A DNA stretch of 64,000 bases, from assembly GCF_023168325.1 (NCBI RefSeq), contig NZ_AP025688.1, positions 3,968,001 through 4,032,000 on the forward strand. The letters are read 5' to 3'. The stretch's first letter is position 1, and the number at the start of each line of letters is the position of its first letter. Positions 1 to 8,963 of the stretch are shown piece after piece. Both the position numbers and the translations under genes were made by a program. The notes below the pieces were generated by a model, which saw only the letters and a list, made by a program, of their open reading frames with translations, made no database searches and was not told where the DNA came from. Source of the stretch: Tsukamurella sp. PLM1. GTDB lineage: Bacteria; Actinomycetota; Actinomycetes; Mycobacteriales; Mycobacteriaceae.

Positions 1-709
1 CGGCGATCGTCGGCAGCATTGTGGTGGTCTCCGCGCGGTTCCCTTCGAACGCTTCGATCTGCAGGGGGAACCCGGCCGGGTCGGTCAACAGCCCGACGGT
101 GATCTGCGGCTCGAGACGTCGTTCCTTGGAGAAGCCGGGCTTGCGGAACTCGTTCTCGGCGGCCGTCTCGAAGTACAACGTGGTCACGTCATAGAGCAGC
201 AGCGTCGCCGGCCCGATCCCGACGTGGTCGGCGCACGCGGCTGATAGTGCTTGCCGCCAAGCCGGTTTCGCGAACTCTCGGAGTCGCCGTGTCACGGTCC
301 GATACGACGCCGGGTCCTGGCCGACTGCCTCAAGTACCCGCAGCGAGTCGAGCTTGCTCGTCGGCTCGATGATCCGGGCGAGCACCAGATCGCGGAACAC
401 CGCATCGCCGCCGGTGGCGGTATCGAACCCAAGCAGCCGGTAGGCGCCGACGAGGGCGTCCCACAGTGCCGCCATTCGCGATGCGGTGATCGGCAACGGA
501 TCCACCTGCGGCATCCCGTCGACACCGAGATCCAAGGCGGTCTGACCTGCGGCGATCTTCTCCTCGCCAGCTCCGCGGAGTGCGGCGAGCTGCTGCTCAT
601 CGTGCGCGGAGCCCAGGTGCTCGATCTTGTGGGAGCCACGCGTCGAGGACCAGACGATCTGCACCGCCGTCGCCCCCGACGCGGTCTTCACCGTCCTCAC
701 GTACGCCAC
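1..709 (-). CDS. IS1634-family transposase, N-terminal part (runs off left edge)
   Basis: Reading the minus strand from a GTG at 709 gives 236 uninterrupted codons that continue past base 1. The start VAYVRTVKTASG and the later blocks LLLYDVTTLYFET and EFRKPGFSKERRLEPQ are hallmarks of IS1634-type (IS4-like DDE) transposases; the D of YDVTT is the expected first catalytic aspartate, followed by the typical QITVGLLTDPAGFPL strand. The rest of the DDE fold lies outside the window. I chose GTG 709 because family members begin with a short basic strand of this form; a second GTG at 700 is possible. It forms the outer edge of an IS cluster extending to about 4 kb. The reading frame is intact as far as visible, so it may be an active element. 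Confidence 0.85.
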   Translation of the reverse strand, partial: MAYVRTVKTASGATAVQIVWSSTRGSHKIEHLGSAHDEQQLAALRGAGEEKIAAGQTALDLGVDGMPQVDPLPITASRMAALWDALVGAYRLLGFDTATGGDAVFRDLVLARIIEPTSKLDSLRVLEAVGQDPASYRTVTRRLREFAKPAWRQALSAACADHVGIGPATLLLYDVTTLYFETAAENEFRKPGFSKERRLEPQITVGLLTDPAGFPLQIEAFEGNRAETTTMLPTIA

Positions 710-922
710 CTCAGCAGCCTACGAACCCCAAGATTTAGTGCGCAGATCCGCACCAAGACCAGCCGATCGCACCAGGTCACATCGCTACATGCACACGCAT
801 GTCTGAATCGTGGCCGAAGTCAGGTGATCAAAAGTGGGAAGGTGTGTTCCACTCGACAGCGCCCCGTGGTGTGGTGGACTTCGGATCAGGTTCGCGTGGT
901 GATCAACGAGTCGTGGTGAACG

Positions 923-2171
923 TTAGCTGACGGCGGTGGGGGCGGCAAGCATGGCGTCCGAGTTGCTCTGCGCGGCGCGCTGTTTGGCAGCGATGACGGC
1001 GCGGAGTTCGTCCATGGAGACGTCGGAGACGTAGCGTCGGACGACCTGCCATTCGTCGTGTTGCTCGATGACGACGGCGGTCGCCAGCCGCAGGAACGCG
1101 GCCTGGTTGGGGAAGATCTCGACCACGTCGGCGCGGCGTTTGATCTCCTTGTTCAGCCGTTCGATCGGATTGTTGGACCAGATCTTCATCCAGTGCCCGG
1201 GTGGGAACGCCAGGAACGCCAGCACGTCGTCTTTGGCGGCGTCGAGCATCGCGGCGACCTTCGGGCATGATCCGGCCAGCGACTGGGCGACCTGGTCCCA
1301 CTGGACGCGCATATCGTCGGGATCCTTGTGCGCGAAGATCGTCTTGACCGCGGCCATGATTGGCGGCATCTGCTTCGCTGAAACGGTGCCGCCGATGTTG
1401 CGCATGAAGTGCACCCGCGCTGCCAGCCGGCGCCGGTGAACTGCTCGCTGATCGCGCGTTTGAGGCCGGCGTGCGCGTCGGAGGTGACCAGGTGCACCCC
1501 GGCCAGGCCGCGGGCCTTGAGCGAGCGCAGGAACTCGGTCCAGAACTCGTAGGATTCGCTGTCCCCGACGGCGGTGCCGAGCACTTCACGGGTGCCGGCC
1601 ATCGACACTCCGATCGCGACCACCAGAGCCTGCGAGGTGACGTGTGCGCCGACGCGGACCTTGCAGAACGTGGCGTCGAGGAACACGTACGGGAAGGTGG
1701 TGTGGGTGAGGATCCGCTCCCGGAACCGGGTGATCTCCTCATCCAACCCGGCGCAGATGCGCGAGACCTCCGACTTGGAGATTCCGGCCTGGCTGCCCAT
1801 AGCTTTGACCAGGTCATCGACGTTGCGGGTGGAGACGCCGTGCACGTAAGCCTCCATGATCACCGCGTGCAGGGCGCGGTCGATCCGGCGGCGCCGCTCG
1901 AGCAGGGTGGGGAAGAACGACCCCGCCCGCAGCTTCGGGACCTGCACCTCGACATCACCGGCGGCGGTCGTCACGGTCTTCGGGCGGTGCCCGTTGCGGT
2001 GCACGGTCCGCTCATCGGTGCGCTGGTAGCGGCCGGCGCCGATCACCGCAGTGAGCTCGGCTTCGATCAGCTCCTGCAAGGTCCCCGCAGCAGCTCGGCG
2101 ATCATCGCCTGCGGATCAGCGGCCTTCAACTCGTCGAGGCGGGCGAGCACGGCAGAATGGTCCTGGGTCAT
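923..2171 (-). pseudogene. IS256-family (mutator) transposase, two frame breaks
   Basis: Start ATG at 2171, stop at 923. The pieces join into an IS256-type transposase: RYQRTDERTVHRNGHRPKTV, then VFLDATFCKVRVG (first catalytic D), SDAHAGLKRAI (second D), and the C-terminal NNPIERLNKEIKRRADVVEI (catalytic E region). The frame breaks near 2084-2087, where one G appears missing from a G run just after LLRG, and near 1413-1420, where about four bases appear missing after AGWQR. Either the copy is degenerate or the sequence has errors; the four-base loss makes real decay more likely here than for the single-base breaks elsewhere. I could not identify convincing terminal repeats. It lies between the IS1634 copy and the IS3 element. 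Confidence 0.85.
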
Positions 2172-2324
2172 CGTGTGGTGTGTCCTTCTGTGAGTCACTT
2201 GGCGGTAACTCATTGACCACTACGCGATGGCCCACCCCGGCACGGGAGCGACACGACCTCACCCCGGCAGGGTCCCGGCCGTCCTGGTCTGAAACCCCAC
2301 CACCCCAGGGGACTTACCGGAGCT

Positions 2325-2342
2325 TGACCCGGTTTCCGGACA
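2325..2342 (+). repeat. IS3 left terminal inverted repeat
   Basis: TGACCCGGTTTCCGGACA matches the complement of 3573-3591 with a single base gap. It starts with the TG dinucleotide typical of IS3 tips and sits 42 bp before orfA. Confidence 0.8.
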
Positions 2343-2384
2343 CCTGATCTGTAGCGTTGCTGCTGCAGGAGAGGAGTCCACGTC

Positions 2385-2672
2385 ATGCCGAAGCCGCATC
2401 CTGAGGAGTTTCGTCGTCGGGCGGTGAATCTGACCCGTGAGCCGGGCGCGTCGGTGATCCAGATCGCGAAGGATCTGGGGATCTCCGAGTCGTGTCTGCG
2501 CAGGTGGATGAATATCGACGATGTCGACGCCGGCCGCAAGGAGGGCCTGTCCACCACGGAACGGGCGGAGCTGGCCCAGCTGCGCCGCGATAAGAAGCGC
2601 CTGGAGCAGGAGGTGGAGATTCTCAAACGTGCGTCGGCGTACTTCGCGCGGGAGAACATCCTCCCAAAATGA
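2385..2672 (+). CDS. IS3-family transposase OrfA (helix-turn-helix subunit)
   Basis: 95 residues. The N-terminal helix-turn-helix (IAKDLGISESCLRRWMN, about residues 27-43) binds the terminal repeats. It is followed by a leucine-zipper-like coiled coil (about residues 62-85, LAQLRRDKKRLEQEVEILKR) used for multimerisation, as in the HTH_Tnp_1 family. The last codons are CTC CCA AAA TGA, so a canonical -1 slippery heptamer C CCA AAA lies immediately before the stop, and the orfB ATG begins on the final A. The start ATG is preceded by GGAGAGGAG at normal spacing. The frame is intact. Confidence 0.92.
   Translation: MPKPHPEEFRRRAVNLTREPGASVIQIAKDLGISESCLRRWMNIDDVDAGRKEGLSTTERAELAQLRRDKKRLEQEVEILKRASAYFARENILPK
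2663..2669 (+). other. Slippery heptamer for -1 frameshift at the orfA/orfB junction
   Basis: In the orfA frame the sequence is C CCA AAA directly followed by TGA. This fits the X XXY YYZ rule for programmed -1 frameshifting used by IS3 elements to make the OrfAB fusion. The same bases also create an ATGA start-stop overlap, so OrfB could be made alone by termination-reinitiation. Confidence 0.6.
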
Positions 2673-3556
2673 TGTTCTCGCTGGTCCACGAACTGGCCGC
2701 AGACAGCTTCGACGTCGCGGTGGCTTGCGAGACGCTCAGGGTGTCGCGGTCCGGCTACTACGAGTGGCGCGACCGGCCGGCCTCGGCCCGGGACGAATCC
2801 GATGCGCATCTGGCGGACACGATCCTCGACATCCATGCCCTGTCGCGGGGTTGTTACGGCTCTCCGCGGGTGCACGCTGACCTGCGCCTGGCCGGTGGTG
2901 AGAAGGTCGGGCGAAAGCGGGTCGCCCGACTGATGCGACTGCTGGGCATCAGCGGGATCGGCGGGTCACGGAAAATGAAGCGACACAAGCGTGCTGACGC
3001 TGTCTTCGAAGATCTGGTGCAGCGGCAGTTCACCGCGGACGCCCCGGATGAGCTGTGGTGCACAGACGTCACCGAGCATCCCACCAAGACCGGGAAGATC
3101 TACTGTTGCGGTGTCCTCGACACGTTCTCCCGTCGTCTGGTCGGCTTGTCGATCGCCGATCACATGCGCACCGAACTGGTCGTCGATGCACTGCAGTACG
3201 CACTGTGGCGACGCCAACCCGACGGAGAGACGATAGTGCACTCGGATCGTGGGAGTCAGTTCACCTCTTGGGTTTTCGGTGATCGTATGCGCCGGGCGGG
3301 GCTCCTCGGATCGATGGGTAGGGTCGCCTCATCCGTGGACAACACGATGATGGAATCGTTCTGGTCGACCATGCAGCGCGAGCTCCTCGACACCCGCGAG
3401 TGGGACTCGCCCGAGCAGCTCGCATCGGCGATCTTCGAATGGGTCGAAGCCTGGTACAACCCGCGCCGGCGGCACTCGAGTATCGGCTACCTCTCGCCGA
3501 TCGAATTCGAGAACGAGTACCACGAGGCTCTCCACGGCCTCGCAGGCGTAGCCTGA
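2669..3556 (+). CDS. IS3-family transposase OrfB (DDE integrase core)
   Basis: 295 residues with the rve integrase fold. An N-terminal HTH_21-like region (GCYGSPRVHADLR, about residues 62-74) precedes the catalytic core. The DDE residues are visible as D in LWCTDVTEH, D in IVHSDRGSQFTS, and E in MMESFWSTMQREL. The C-terminal WYNPRRRHSSIGYLSPIEFE block is the usual end of IS3 OrfB proteins. It catalyses cut-out and insertion of the element with OrfA or as the frameshift fusion OrfAB. The start overlaps the orfA stop in the -1 frame. Length and motifs are complete, so the element may be functional. Confidence 0.93.
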   Translation: MMFSLVHELAADSFDVAVACETLRVSRSGYYEWRDRPASARDESDAHLADTILDIHALSRGCYGSPRVHADLRLAGGEKVGRKRVARLMRLLGISGIGGSRKMKRHKRADAVFEDLVQRQFTADAPDELWCTDVTEHPTKTGKIYCCGVLDTFSRRLVGLSIADHMRTELVVDALQYALWRRQPDGETIVHSDRGSQFTSWVFGDRMRRAGLLGSMGRVASSVDNTMMESFWSTMQRELLDTREWDSPEQLASAIFEWVEAWYNPRRRHSSIGYLSPIEFENEYHEALHGLAGVA

Positions 3557-3572
3557 CTCCTGTCACACCAAC

Positions 3573-3591
3573 TGTCCGGGAAACCGGGTCA
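3573..3591 (-). repeat. IS3 right terminal inverted repeat
   Basis: The complement reads TGACCCGGTTTCCCGGACA and matches the left tip at 2325-2342 apart from one extra C. It lies 16 bp after the orfB stop and abuts the truncated IS481 remnant. Confidence 0.8.
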
Positions 3592-3992
3592 AGCTCCGCG
3601 TGGTTCCCGGTTCGAGTCGCCGCAGGGGTCGAGGAACCGGCGGCGGTTGAGTCCGAGTGCGAGCAGATGTCGGGAGACCGTCCGCACCGAGATCGAGGTT
3701 CCGTCCAGAGACAGCTCGTGAGAGATCCTGCGGGCTGACCACTTGCGTTCGCGTCGCATCCGTTCGATGTCGGCGATCACGGCACCGTCGGTGGCCGTTG
3801 GTGAGGTCTCCGGTGCGCTGGAGCGGTCGTGCAGGCCCAGCTCACCGAACCGCGGTAGCGGTTGACCCACTTGCTGGCGCAAGCACGGGAGATGCCCATC
3901 TCGGCAGCGACGTGGGCGATCGGACGATGCCGACACCGCTCAACGAGACGGCGGCGACCCTCGAACGACAACGGGGCATTACGGTGAACCAT
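3592..3992 (-). pseudogene. IS481-family transposase remnant, truncated by the IS3 element
   Basis: From ATG 3992 the protein begins MVHRNAPLSFEGRRRLVERC and contains a helix-turn-helix (VAAEMGISRACASKWVNRYR), the standard start of IS481 transposases. After a single-base frame break near 3851-3857 it continues as RFGELGLHDRSSAPETSPT and later SVRTVSRHLLALGLNRRRFL, again IS481-like. It stops within DPCGDSNREP at the IS3 boundary, so the whole DDE catalytic core is missing. Only about 130 of some 320 residues remain. No continuation was found left of the IS3 element, so the remainder was deleted. Confidence 0.75.
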
Positions 3993-4676
3993 GACGGGTC
4001 CTTCGGCTCGGCTGGTGAGTGGTTTGGCGATTACTCATCCTGCCGCCGGGGACCCGTCTCCCGTCTCAGCCCGACCGTGCCGGTGTGTCTACAACGTCAT
4101 GACCCGCAACAGCTAGATGCCTCGATGCATAGCCGAGTCGGCGTTCCCTTCAATGGCTCTTCCCCTACGGGAGTGCATGAGCGGATTCGCGACTGACGTG
4201 ACGCGACACAAGATGGGTCCGTTCGATCTGCTCGAGGAACGCGAGGAGTTCCTGAGGCCGGTGCCGCGACTCGGGTTGATTGCCGCCGTACATCGGCCCA
4301 GGAGGATCACCGCCGCCTGCCGACTGCCTCGATGCACCCACCGATCGCCCGACGAGAATATAACGTGATGTCATCACCACCCGACGCTGCCGGGACGAGA
4401 GGTCCGGTGCCAGGGTGGCCGGCGTCAGGCAGATGGAGAGGACGGAGACGAGTTCGCGACGACGCGATGCGACTTGTTCGCGGCGGGATCGGGCAGCGGA
4501 CACCGATCGACGCAACAGCACCGGTATCGAAGAGGTTCGTCCTCTCGCTTCGCGGACTCCATCGGGATGGCCGAAGGGCCAAGAGGAGTGGAGCGCGATG
4601 AGACACGGATCGGCGTTGGTACGGCACCAGATGAGCCGCGCGAGCATGGACGGTCGCGACTGCGGAGGTGAGAACG
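3993..4676. other. Non-coding stretch between the IS cluster and the molybdoenzyme gene
   Basis: 684 bp without a convincing gene. Open frames here have no recognisable motif and poor codon character. The left part probably contains the outer end of the IS481 remnant. The only clear functional signal is the ribosome binding site GGAGG at 4664-4668 before the molybdoenzyme start. No promoter could be assigned with confidence. Confidence 0.5.
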
Positions 4677-7055
4677 GTGACTGCTGAACGCATCAGCGAC
4701 ATCTGGGGCGAGCGGACCCCGTTCGGCGCCGGTGGGACGTGGCCGGCGCGTGTGGACACGCACTTGGTCGACGGGATCGTCGAGTCCCAGGTGGACCGCT
4801 GGGTCAAAGGTGCCTGCCTGCTGTGCTCGAACGGCTGCGGGGTCGAGGTCGCCGTCGCCGACGGACGCATCGTCGGAATGCGCGGACGTGCGGATGACCG
4901 GATCAACCACGGCAGACTCGGCCCCAAGGGGCTCTACGGCTGGCAGGGGCAGCAGCATGATCGCCTCACGACGCCTCTCATCCGTCGCGACGGCAAGCTG
5001 GTCGAGACCGATTGGGAGACGGCGATGTCGGCCATCGTCGACCGTTCGGACTCGCTGCTGAAATCGAAGGGCCCGCTCTCGCACGGGTTCTTCACCTCGG
5101 GACAGTTGATGATCGAGGAGTTCTACACCCTCGCCGTGATCGGCAAAGCCGGCATCGGCACTCCGCACATGGACGGCAACACCCGGCTGTGCACCGCGAC
5201 GGCCTCGGCGGCGTTCCAGGAATCGTTCGGTTGCGACGGCCAGCCGGGCTCCTACACCGACGTCGACCACTGCGACGCGCTGTTCCTCTTCGGCCACAAC
5301 GTCGCCGAGACTCAAACGGTGCTGTGGGCGCGAATGCTCGACCGTCTCGACGGGCCGAATCCGCCCCGCCTGGTGTGCGTGGACCCGCGGCGAACCAATG
5401 TCGCAGAACGCGCCACCGTCCACCTCCCGATCCGCAACGGCACCAACCTGGCACTGATGAACGCCCTCGTGCACGAGCTCATCGCCCGCGACGCGATCGA
5501 TCACGACTACGTCGACGCGCACACGATAGGTTTCGACGAACTCAGGCGACTGACGGCCGATACCACCCCGGAGTGGGCGGCCGAGATCTGCGGGGTGCCC
5601 GCCGACGACATCCGCGCTGCCGCGGAGATCTTCGCGACGAGCCGGGCGGTCGTCTCAACCTGTTCAATGGGTTTCTACCAATCCCATCAGGCCACCGCCT
5701 CGTCCTGCCAGGTGAACAACCTCCATCTGCTCCGCGGGATGCTCGGCCGACCGGGTGCCGGAATACTGCAGATGAACGGCCAGCCCTCAGCGGAGAACAA
5801 CCGCGAGACCGGATGCGGGCCTGCGTTGCCGGGATTCCGCAACTGGAACAACCCCGACCACGTGCGGGAACTCGCGGAGATGTGGAACGTCGATCCACTC
5901 GTCATCCCGCACTGGAGCCCGCCGACGAATGCCAACGCCATGTTCCGCTACGCCGAGCAGGGCTCGATCGGGTTCCTGTGGATCGCCGGGACCAATCCAG
6001 CGGTGTCGATGCCGGACCTCGCCCGGATCCGCGAGACACTGGCCGGCGAGCAGTGCTTCGTCGTCGTCTCCGACGGGTACCTGACCGAGACGGCCGAGCT
6101 GGCCGACGTGGTCCTGCCGTCGGCGCTGTGGGCGGAGAAGACGGGCACCTTCACCAATGTCGACCGCACCGTGCATCTGCAGGAGAAGGCCGTCGACCCT
6201 CCCGGTCAGGCGCGGGGCGACCTCGAGGTGTGGGTCGAGTACGCCCGTCGCCTCGGCCTCAGCGACAAGGACGGGAACCCGCTGCCCGCCTGGGACACCC
6301 CGGAGGAAGCGTTCGAGGCCTGGAAGCGCTGCAGTGCCGGCCGCCAATGCGACTACTCAGCGCTGACCTACGAGATGCTCAGGGACAAGGGCGGGATCCA
6401 GTGGCCGGTGACCGCCGAGGCCCCGGAAGGGACCGAGCGGCTCTACACCGACGGGCACTTCCCCACCACGTTCGAGGCCTGCGAGACATTCGGCCACGAC
6501 GTCGTCACAGGGGCACCGACCGGCAGGACCCGTTTCCTCGCCGCCCGTCCGGACGGGCGCGCGGTGCTGAAGACCGCACCGTATGAGCCGGCCTACGAGA
6601 CTCCGGACGAGCAGTACCCGCTGCGACTGACGACGGGGAGGACCGTGTACCACTGGCACACCAGGACCAAGACCAGGCGTGCCTCCGAACTGCAGGCGGC
6701 CGCCCCGGAGATGTGGGTGGAGCTGTCGGAGTCGGACGCCCGTGCTCTGGGCGTGGCCGAAGGGGACGTGGTCCAGGTGACTTCGCGGCGCGGGTCGATC
6801 GAAGCGCCCGCGCGCATCTCCCATGTGCGCGACGGCGTGGTGTTCGCACCCTGGCACTACGGGTCCAGTACCAGCACCGCGGCCAACGAGCTGACCATCT
6901 CCGCGTGGGACCCCGTGTCCAAGCAACCCGAGCTCAAGGTCGCCGCGGTCTCGGTACGGCGACTGCGGGCGGGAACCGGACCGGCGCCGGCTCCGACGGA
7001 GACCGCATCGGCACCGGTGGCCCCAATCGCCGCCGGTCGCGGAACAGGAGAGTGA
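4677..7055 (+). CDS. Molybdopterin-dependent oxidoreductase (nitrate reductase/formate dehydrogenase superfamily)
   Basis: About 792 residues. An N-terminal iron-sulfur motif shows three cysteines (CLLCSNGC, near residues 47-54), but the usual fourth cysteine is replaced: the segment reads NHGRLGPKGLYG where most relatives have LCxKG. Then come molybdopterin domains with DGNTRLCTATASAAF, whose cysteine is in the position of the Mo ligand in NapA/Nas-type enzymes, and a C-terminal molydop-binding domain (LRLTTGRTVYHWHTRTKTRR onward). No Tat signal is seen, so it is probably cytoplasmic. GTG 4677 is preferred over GTG 4668 because GGAGG (4664-4668) is spaced correctly only for the former. The substrate cannot be fixed from sequence; assimilatory nitrate reductase-like or formate dehydrogenase-like activity is possible. 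The next gene follows after 5 bp, suggesting one operon. Codon use resembles the neighbours. Confidence 0.8.
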   Translation: MTAERISDIWGERTPFGAGGTWPARVDTHLVDGIVESQVDRWVKGACLLCSNGCGVEVAVADGRIVGMRGRADDRINHGRLGPKGLYGWQGQQHDRLTTPLIRRDGKLVETDWETAMSAIVDRSDSLLKSKGPLSHGFFTSGQLMIEEFYTLAVIGKAGIGTPHMDGNTRLCTATASAAFQESFGCDGQPGSYTDVDHCDALFLFGHNVAETQTVLWARMLDRLDGPNPPRLVCVDPRRTNVAERATVHLPIRNGTNLALMNALVHELIARDAIDHDYVDAHTIGFDELRRLTADTTPEWAAEICGVPADDIRAAAEIFATSRAVVSTCSMGFYQSHQATASSCQVNNLHLLRGMLGRPGAGILQMNGQPSAENNRETGCGPALPGFRNWNNPDHVRELAEMWNVDPLVIPHWSPPTNANAMFRYAEQGSIGFLWIAGTNPAVSMPDLARIRETLAGEQCFVVVSDGYLTETAELADVVLPSALWAEKTGTFTNVDRTVHLQEKAVDPPGQARGDLEVWVEYARRLGLSDKDGNPLPAWDTPEEAFEAWKRCSAGRQCDYSALTYEMLRDKGGIQWPVTAEAPEGTERLYTDGHFPTTFEACETFGHDVVTGAPTGRTRFLAARPDGRAVLKTAPYEPAYETPDEQYPLRLTTGRTVYHWHTRTKTRRASELQAAAPEMWVELSESDARALGVAEGDVVQVTSRRGSIEAPARISHVRDGVVFAPWHYGSSTSTAANELTISAWDPVSKQPELKVAAVSVRRLRAGTGPAPAPTETASAPVAPIAAGRGTGE

Positions 7056-7060
7056 GGACC

Positions 7061-7519
7061 ATGCACCTGTACACGTATCTGGATATGCTCGCCCGCGCCG
7101 AGGAGAACCTCGCCCGGTGCTACCGCCAGGTCGCGACCGCGCACACGGCCGATGCGGATGTCTCCTTCGCCTGTGCGGCCTTCGCCCGCGAGGCCGATGA
7201 GCACGTGGCCGCTCTGGCCCCTGCCCTGGACCGGTACGCCGATCGTGCCGAGGAACCGCCCGAGCGGTTGCACGCGATCTGCCCCGGCCCGCCGCGCACC
7301 GGGCCGATCGGGCTGCTGCGCGACTTGGCCGACCTGCATCAGCTCGCGACCCTGGTCGAGTCCACCTGGCAGCTCATCGCGCAGGCCGCCCAAGGGGCCC
7401 GCGACAGGGACCTGATCGCCGTCTGCGGCGAATGCACGAGCCGGACCACGGCGCAACTGGCGTGGCTGAGCATGCGCCAGAAATCCGACGCCGCCCAAAC
7501 ACTGCTCGTCGCCACGTAA
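7061..7519 (+). CDS. Small helical protein co-transcribed with the molybdoenzyme
   Basis: 152 residues, starting MHLYTYLDMLARAEENLARC, with a GGAG ribosome binding site overlapping the end of the upstream gene. It is almost entirely alpha-helical with regularly spaced Glu and His (RAEENL, READEHVAAL, LADLHQLATLVE), the pattern of ferritin-like or rubrerythrin-like four-helix bundles, although a complete ExxH di-metal set cannot be proven by eye. It has three or four cysteines (ARCYR, SFACAAF, AVCGEC). I do not recognise a named family. The tight spacing suggests a partner, chaperone or electron-transfer accessory of the molybdoenzyme; this is inference. Confidence 0.65.
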   Translation: MHLYTYLDMLARAEENLARCYRQVATAHTADADVSFACAAFAREADEHVAALAPALDRYADRAEEPPERLHAICPGPPRTGPIGLLRDLADLHQLATLVESTWQLIAQAAQGARDRDLIAVCGECTSRTTAQLAWLSMRQKSDAAQTLLVAT

Positions 7520-7602
7520 CCTGACGACGACACTGCGGGCGGGCGGCGTACCACCGGCTCCCCCGAGCGGGCACAATCCTTCCCACACGGAAGGGACGGA
7601 AC

Positions 7603-8835
7603 ATGGAGCAGAGCTGGCCCGAGCCGTCCGATCGGGTGAAAGAGCTGATCCGGCGCGGCGCGGAGGTCGCGAGCAACCCGCCGGAGGAGTGGCTGACCGG
7701 GCTGCAGGACGCCACGCTGAGCGGTGTGATCCTGTACCCCATCGCGTCGGACCCCGCGCTGGCGGCGCTCGTGCGTCAGTCGGACACGGCGGTGATGCTG
7801 CACTGGGCGGCGCACAACCTGGTGCACCCCGGGCGCCGCGTGCCGCCGAACATCGACTCCGCGGACGCGCTCGCCGTCGCCCGGGACCTGGTCCGGCGGG
7901 GCCTCGACCTGCACGGGATCGACACCTACCGCAAGGGCCTCATCGCGGCGTGGTCGCTCTGGATGCAGCTGTGCTTCGAGCTCACCGACGACCCCGACGA
8001 GCTGCGGGAACTGCTGGCCACGAGCTGGGCGTCGATGTCGACGTACGTCGACGACACCATCGACGCCATCACCGTCCGCATGGCTGCCGAACGCGAGCAG
8101 CTGACCAGCGGGACCAACGCGGACCGTCTGGCCGCGGTGTCGCTGATCCTGGAGGGCGCACCCATCGGCCGGGCCCGGGCCGAACAGCAGCTGGGCTACC
8201 GACTCACCGGTCCGCACACGGCGGCGGTCATCTGGACCGGCGGGGACGCCGCCGACCTCGATGCCGCGGCGCACGCACTCGCGCGCCACACGGGCACGTC
8301 GCGGCCGCTCACCGTGGTCGCGAGCGCCTCCGCGCTGTGGCTGTGGCTGCCGGGCACCGTCGTCATCGACGCCGGCGAGGTCGCGAAGGAACTCGCCGAC
8401 CACCCCGACGTGCGCGTGGCGCTCGGCCGGCCCGGCGACGACCTCGACGGCTTCCGCCGCAGCCACCTCGACGCCGGCACGGCGCAGCGCCTGATGACCC
8501 GGCTGCGCTCGCGGCGCCGCGTGGCCCGGTACGACGACATCGCGCTGATCTCGCTGGTCACGAGCGACACGACCAAGGCCGACGAGTTCGTGCGCGACAC
8601 CCTCGGCGAGCTGCTGACCGCCGACCAGGAGACCCGCGACACCGTCGCCGCGTACGTGGCCGAGCAGTTCAACACCTCCCGCACCGCGGAGCGCCTGTAC
8701 ACCCATCGCAACACCGTAGTCCGCCGCCTGACCAGGGCCGACGAGCTGCTCCCCCGCCCGCTCGCCGACAACCCCACCGGCGTGGCGGTCGCGCTCGACG
8801 TGCTGCGCTGGCTGGGCCCCGACGGCCCCGCGTGA
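7603..8835 (+). CDS. PucR-family transcriptional regulator
   Basis: 410 residues. The C-terminal 60 residues carry the PucR helix-turn-helix (VAAYVAEQFNTSRTAERLYTHRNTVVRRL), in which TAxxLYxHRNTVxxRL is the family signature. The middle (about residues 170-300) resembles the GGDEF-like sensor segment, and the N-terminal half is a helical sensor of unknown ligand. PucR-type proteins act as activators of adjacent catabolic genes. It is co-directional with, and 128 bp upstream of, the EthA-like monooxygenase, which is therefore a likely target. This differs from the TetR-type EthR that controls ethA in M. tuberculosis. The start ATG follows GGAAGGGACGGAAC. Confidence 0.88.
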   Translation: MEQSWPEPSDRVKELIRRGAEVASNPPEEWLTGLQDATLSGVILYPIASDPALAALVRQSDTAVMLHWAAHNLVHPGRRVPPNIDSADALAVARDLVRRGLDLHGIDTYRKGLIAAWSLWMQLCFELTDDPDELRELLATSWASMSTYVDDTIDAITVRMAAEREQLTSGTNADRLAAVSLILEGAPIGRARAEQQLGYRLTGPHTAAVIWTGGDAADLDAAAHALARHTGTSRPLTVVASASALWLWLPGTVVIDAGEVAKELADHPDVRVALGRPGDDLDGFRRSHLDAGTAQRLMTRLRSRRRVARYDDIALISLVTSDTTKADEFVRDTLGELLTADQETRDTVAAYVAEQFNTSRTAERLYTHRNTVVRRLTRADELLPRPLADNPTGVAVALDVLRWLGPDGPA

Positions 8836-8963
8836 CGATCTGCACCACGGCACCGTCGATCCGGGTGCGCTTTGCGCTGGCCTGTAGACGCCCGGGAGCG
8901 AGAGAGTAAGGCATCGGTTCTATCACTGAGCCCGGCCGACAAGGCAGACCCCAGGAGACTTCC

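Larger units (their letters stand above)
2325..3591 (+). mobile_element. IS3-family insertion sequence, complete
   Basis: Two overlapping ORFs are bounded by near-perfect inverted repeats. The left tip reads TGACCCGGTTTCCGGACA and the complement of the right tip reads TGACCCGGTTTCCCGGACA. Both ends show the TG...CA termini usual for IS3 elements. AGCT directly flanks each end (2321-2324 and 3592-3595), which is either a 4-bp target duplication or an extension of the inverted repeat, because AGCT is its own complement and the symmetry continues outward as CGGAGCT/AGCTCCG. The element abuts an IS481 remnant whose continuation is not present on the other side, so insertion was accompanied or followed by deletion. 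Confidence 0.85.

Noticed and set aside
3605..3620. GGTTCGAGTC resembling a tRNA T-loop
   Set aside because: No acceptor or anticodon stems around it; it is part of the IS481 remnant.
4165..4647. A 160-codon minus-strand frame upstream of the molybdoenzyme
   Set aside because: No motif, Arg/Ser-rich random composition, no ribosome binding site.
8836..8963. An EthR-type operator upstream of the EthA-like gene
   Set aside because: No convincing inverted repeat was found and the neighbouring regulator is PucR-type, not TetR-type.
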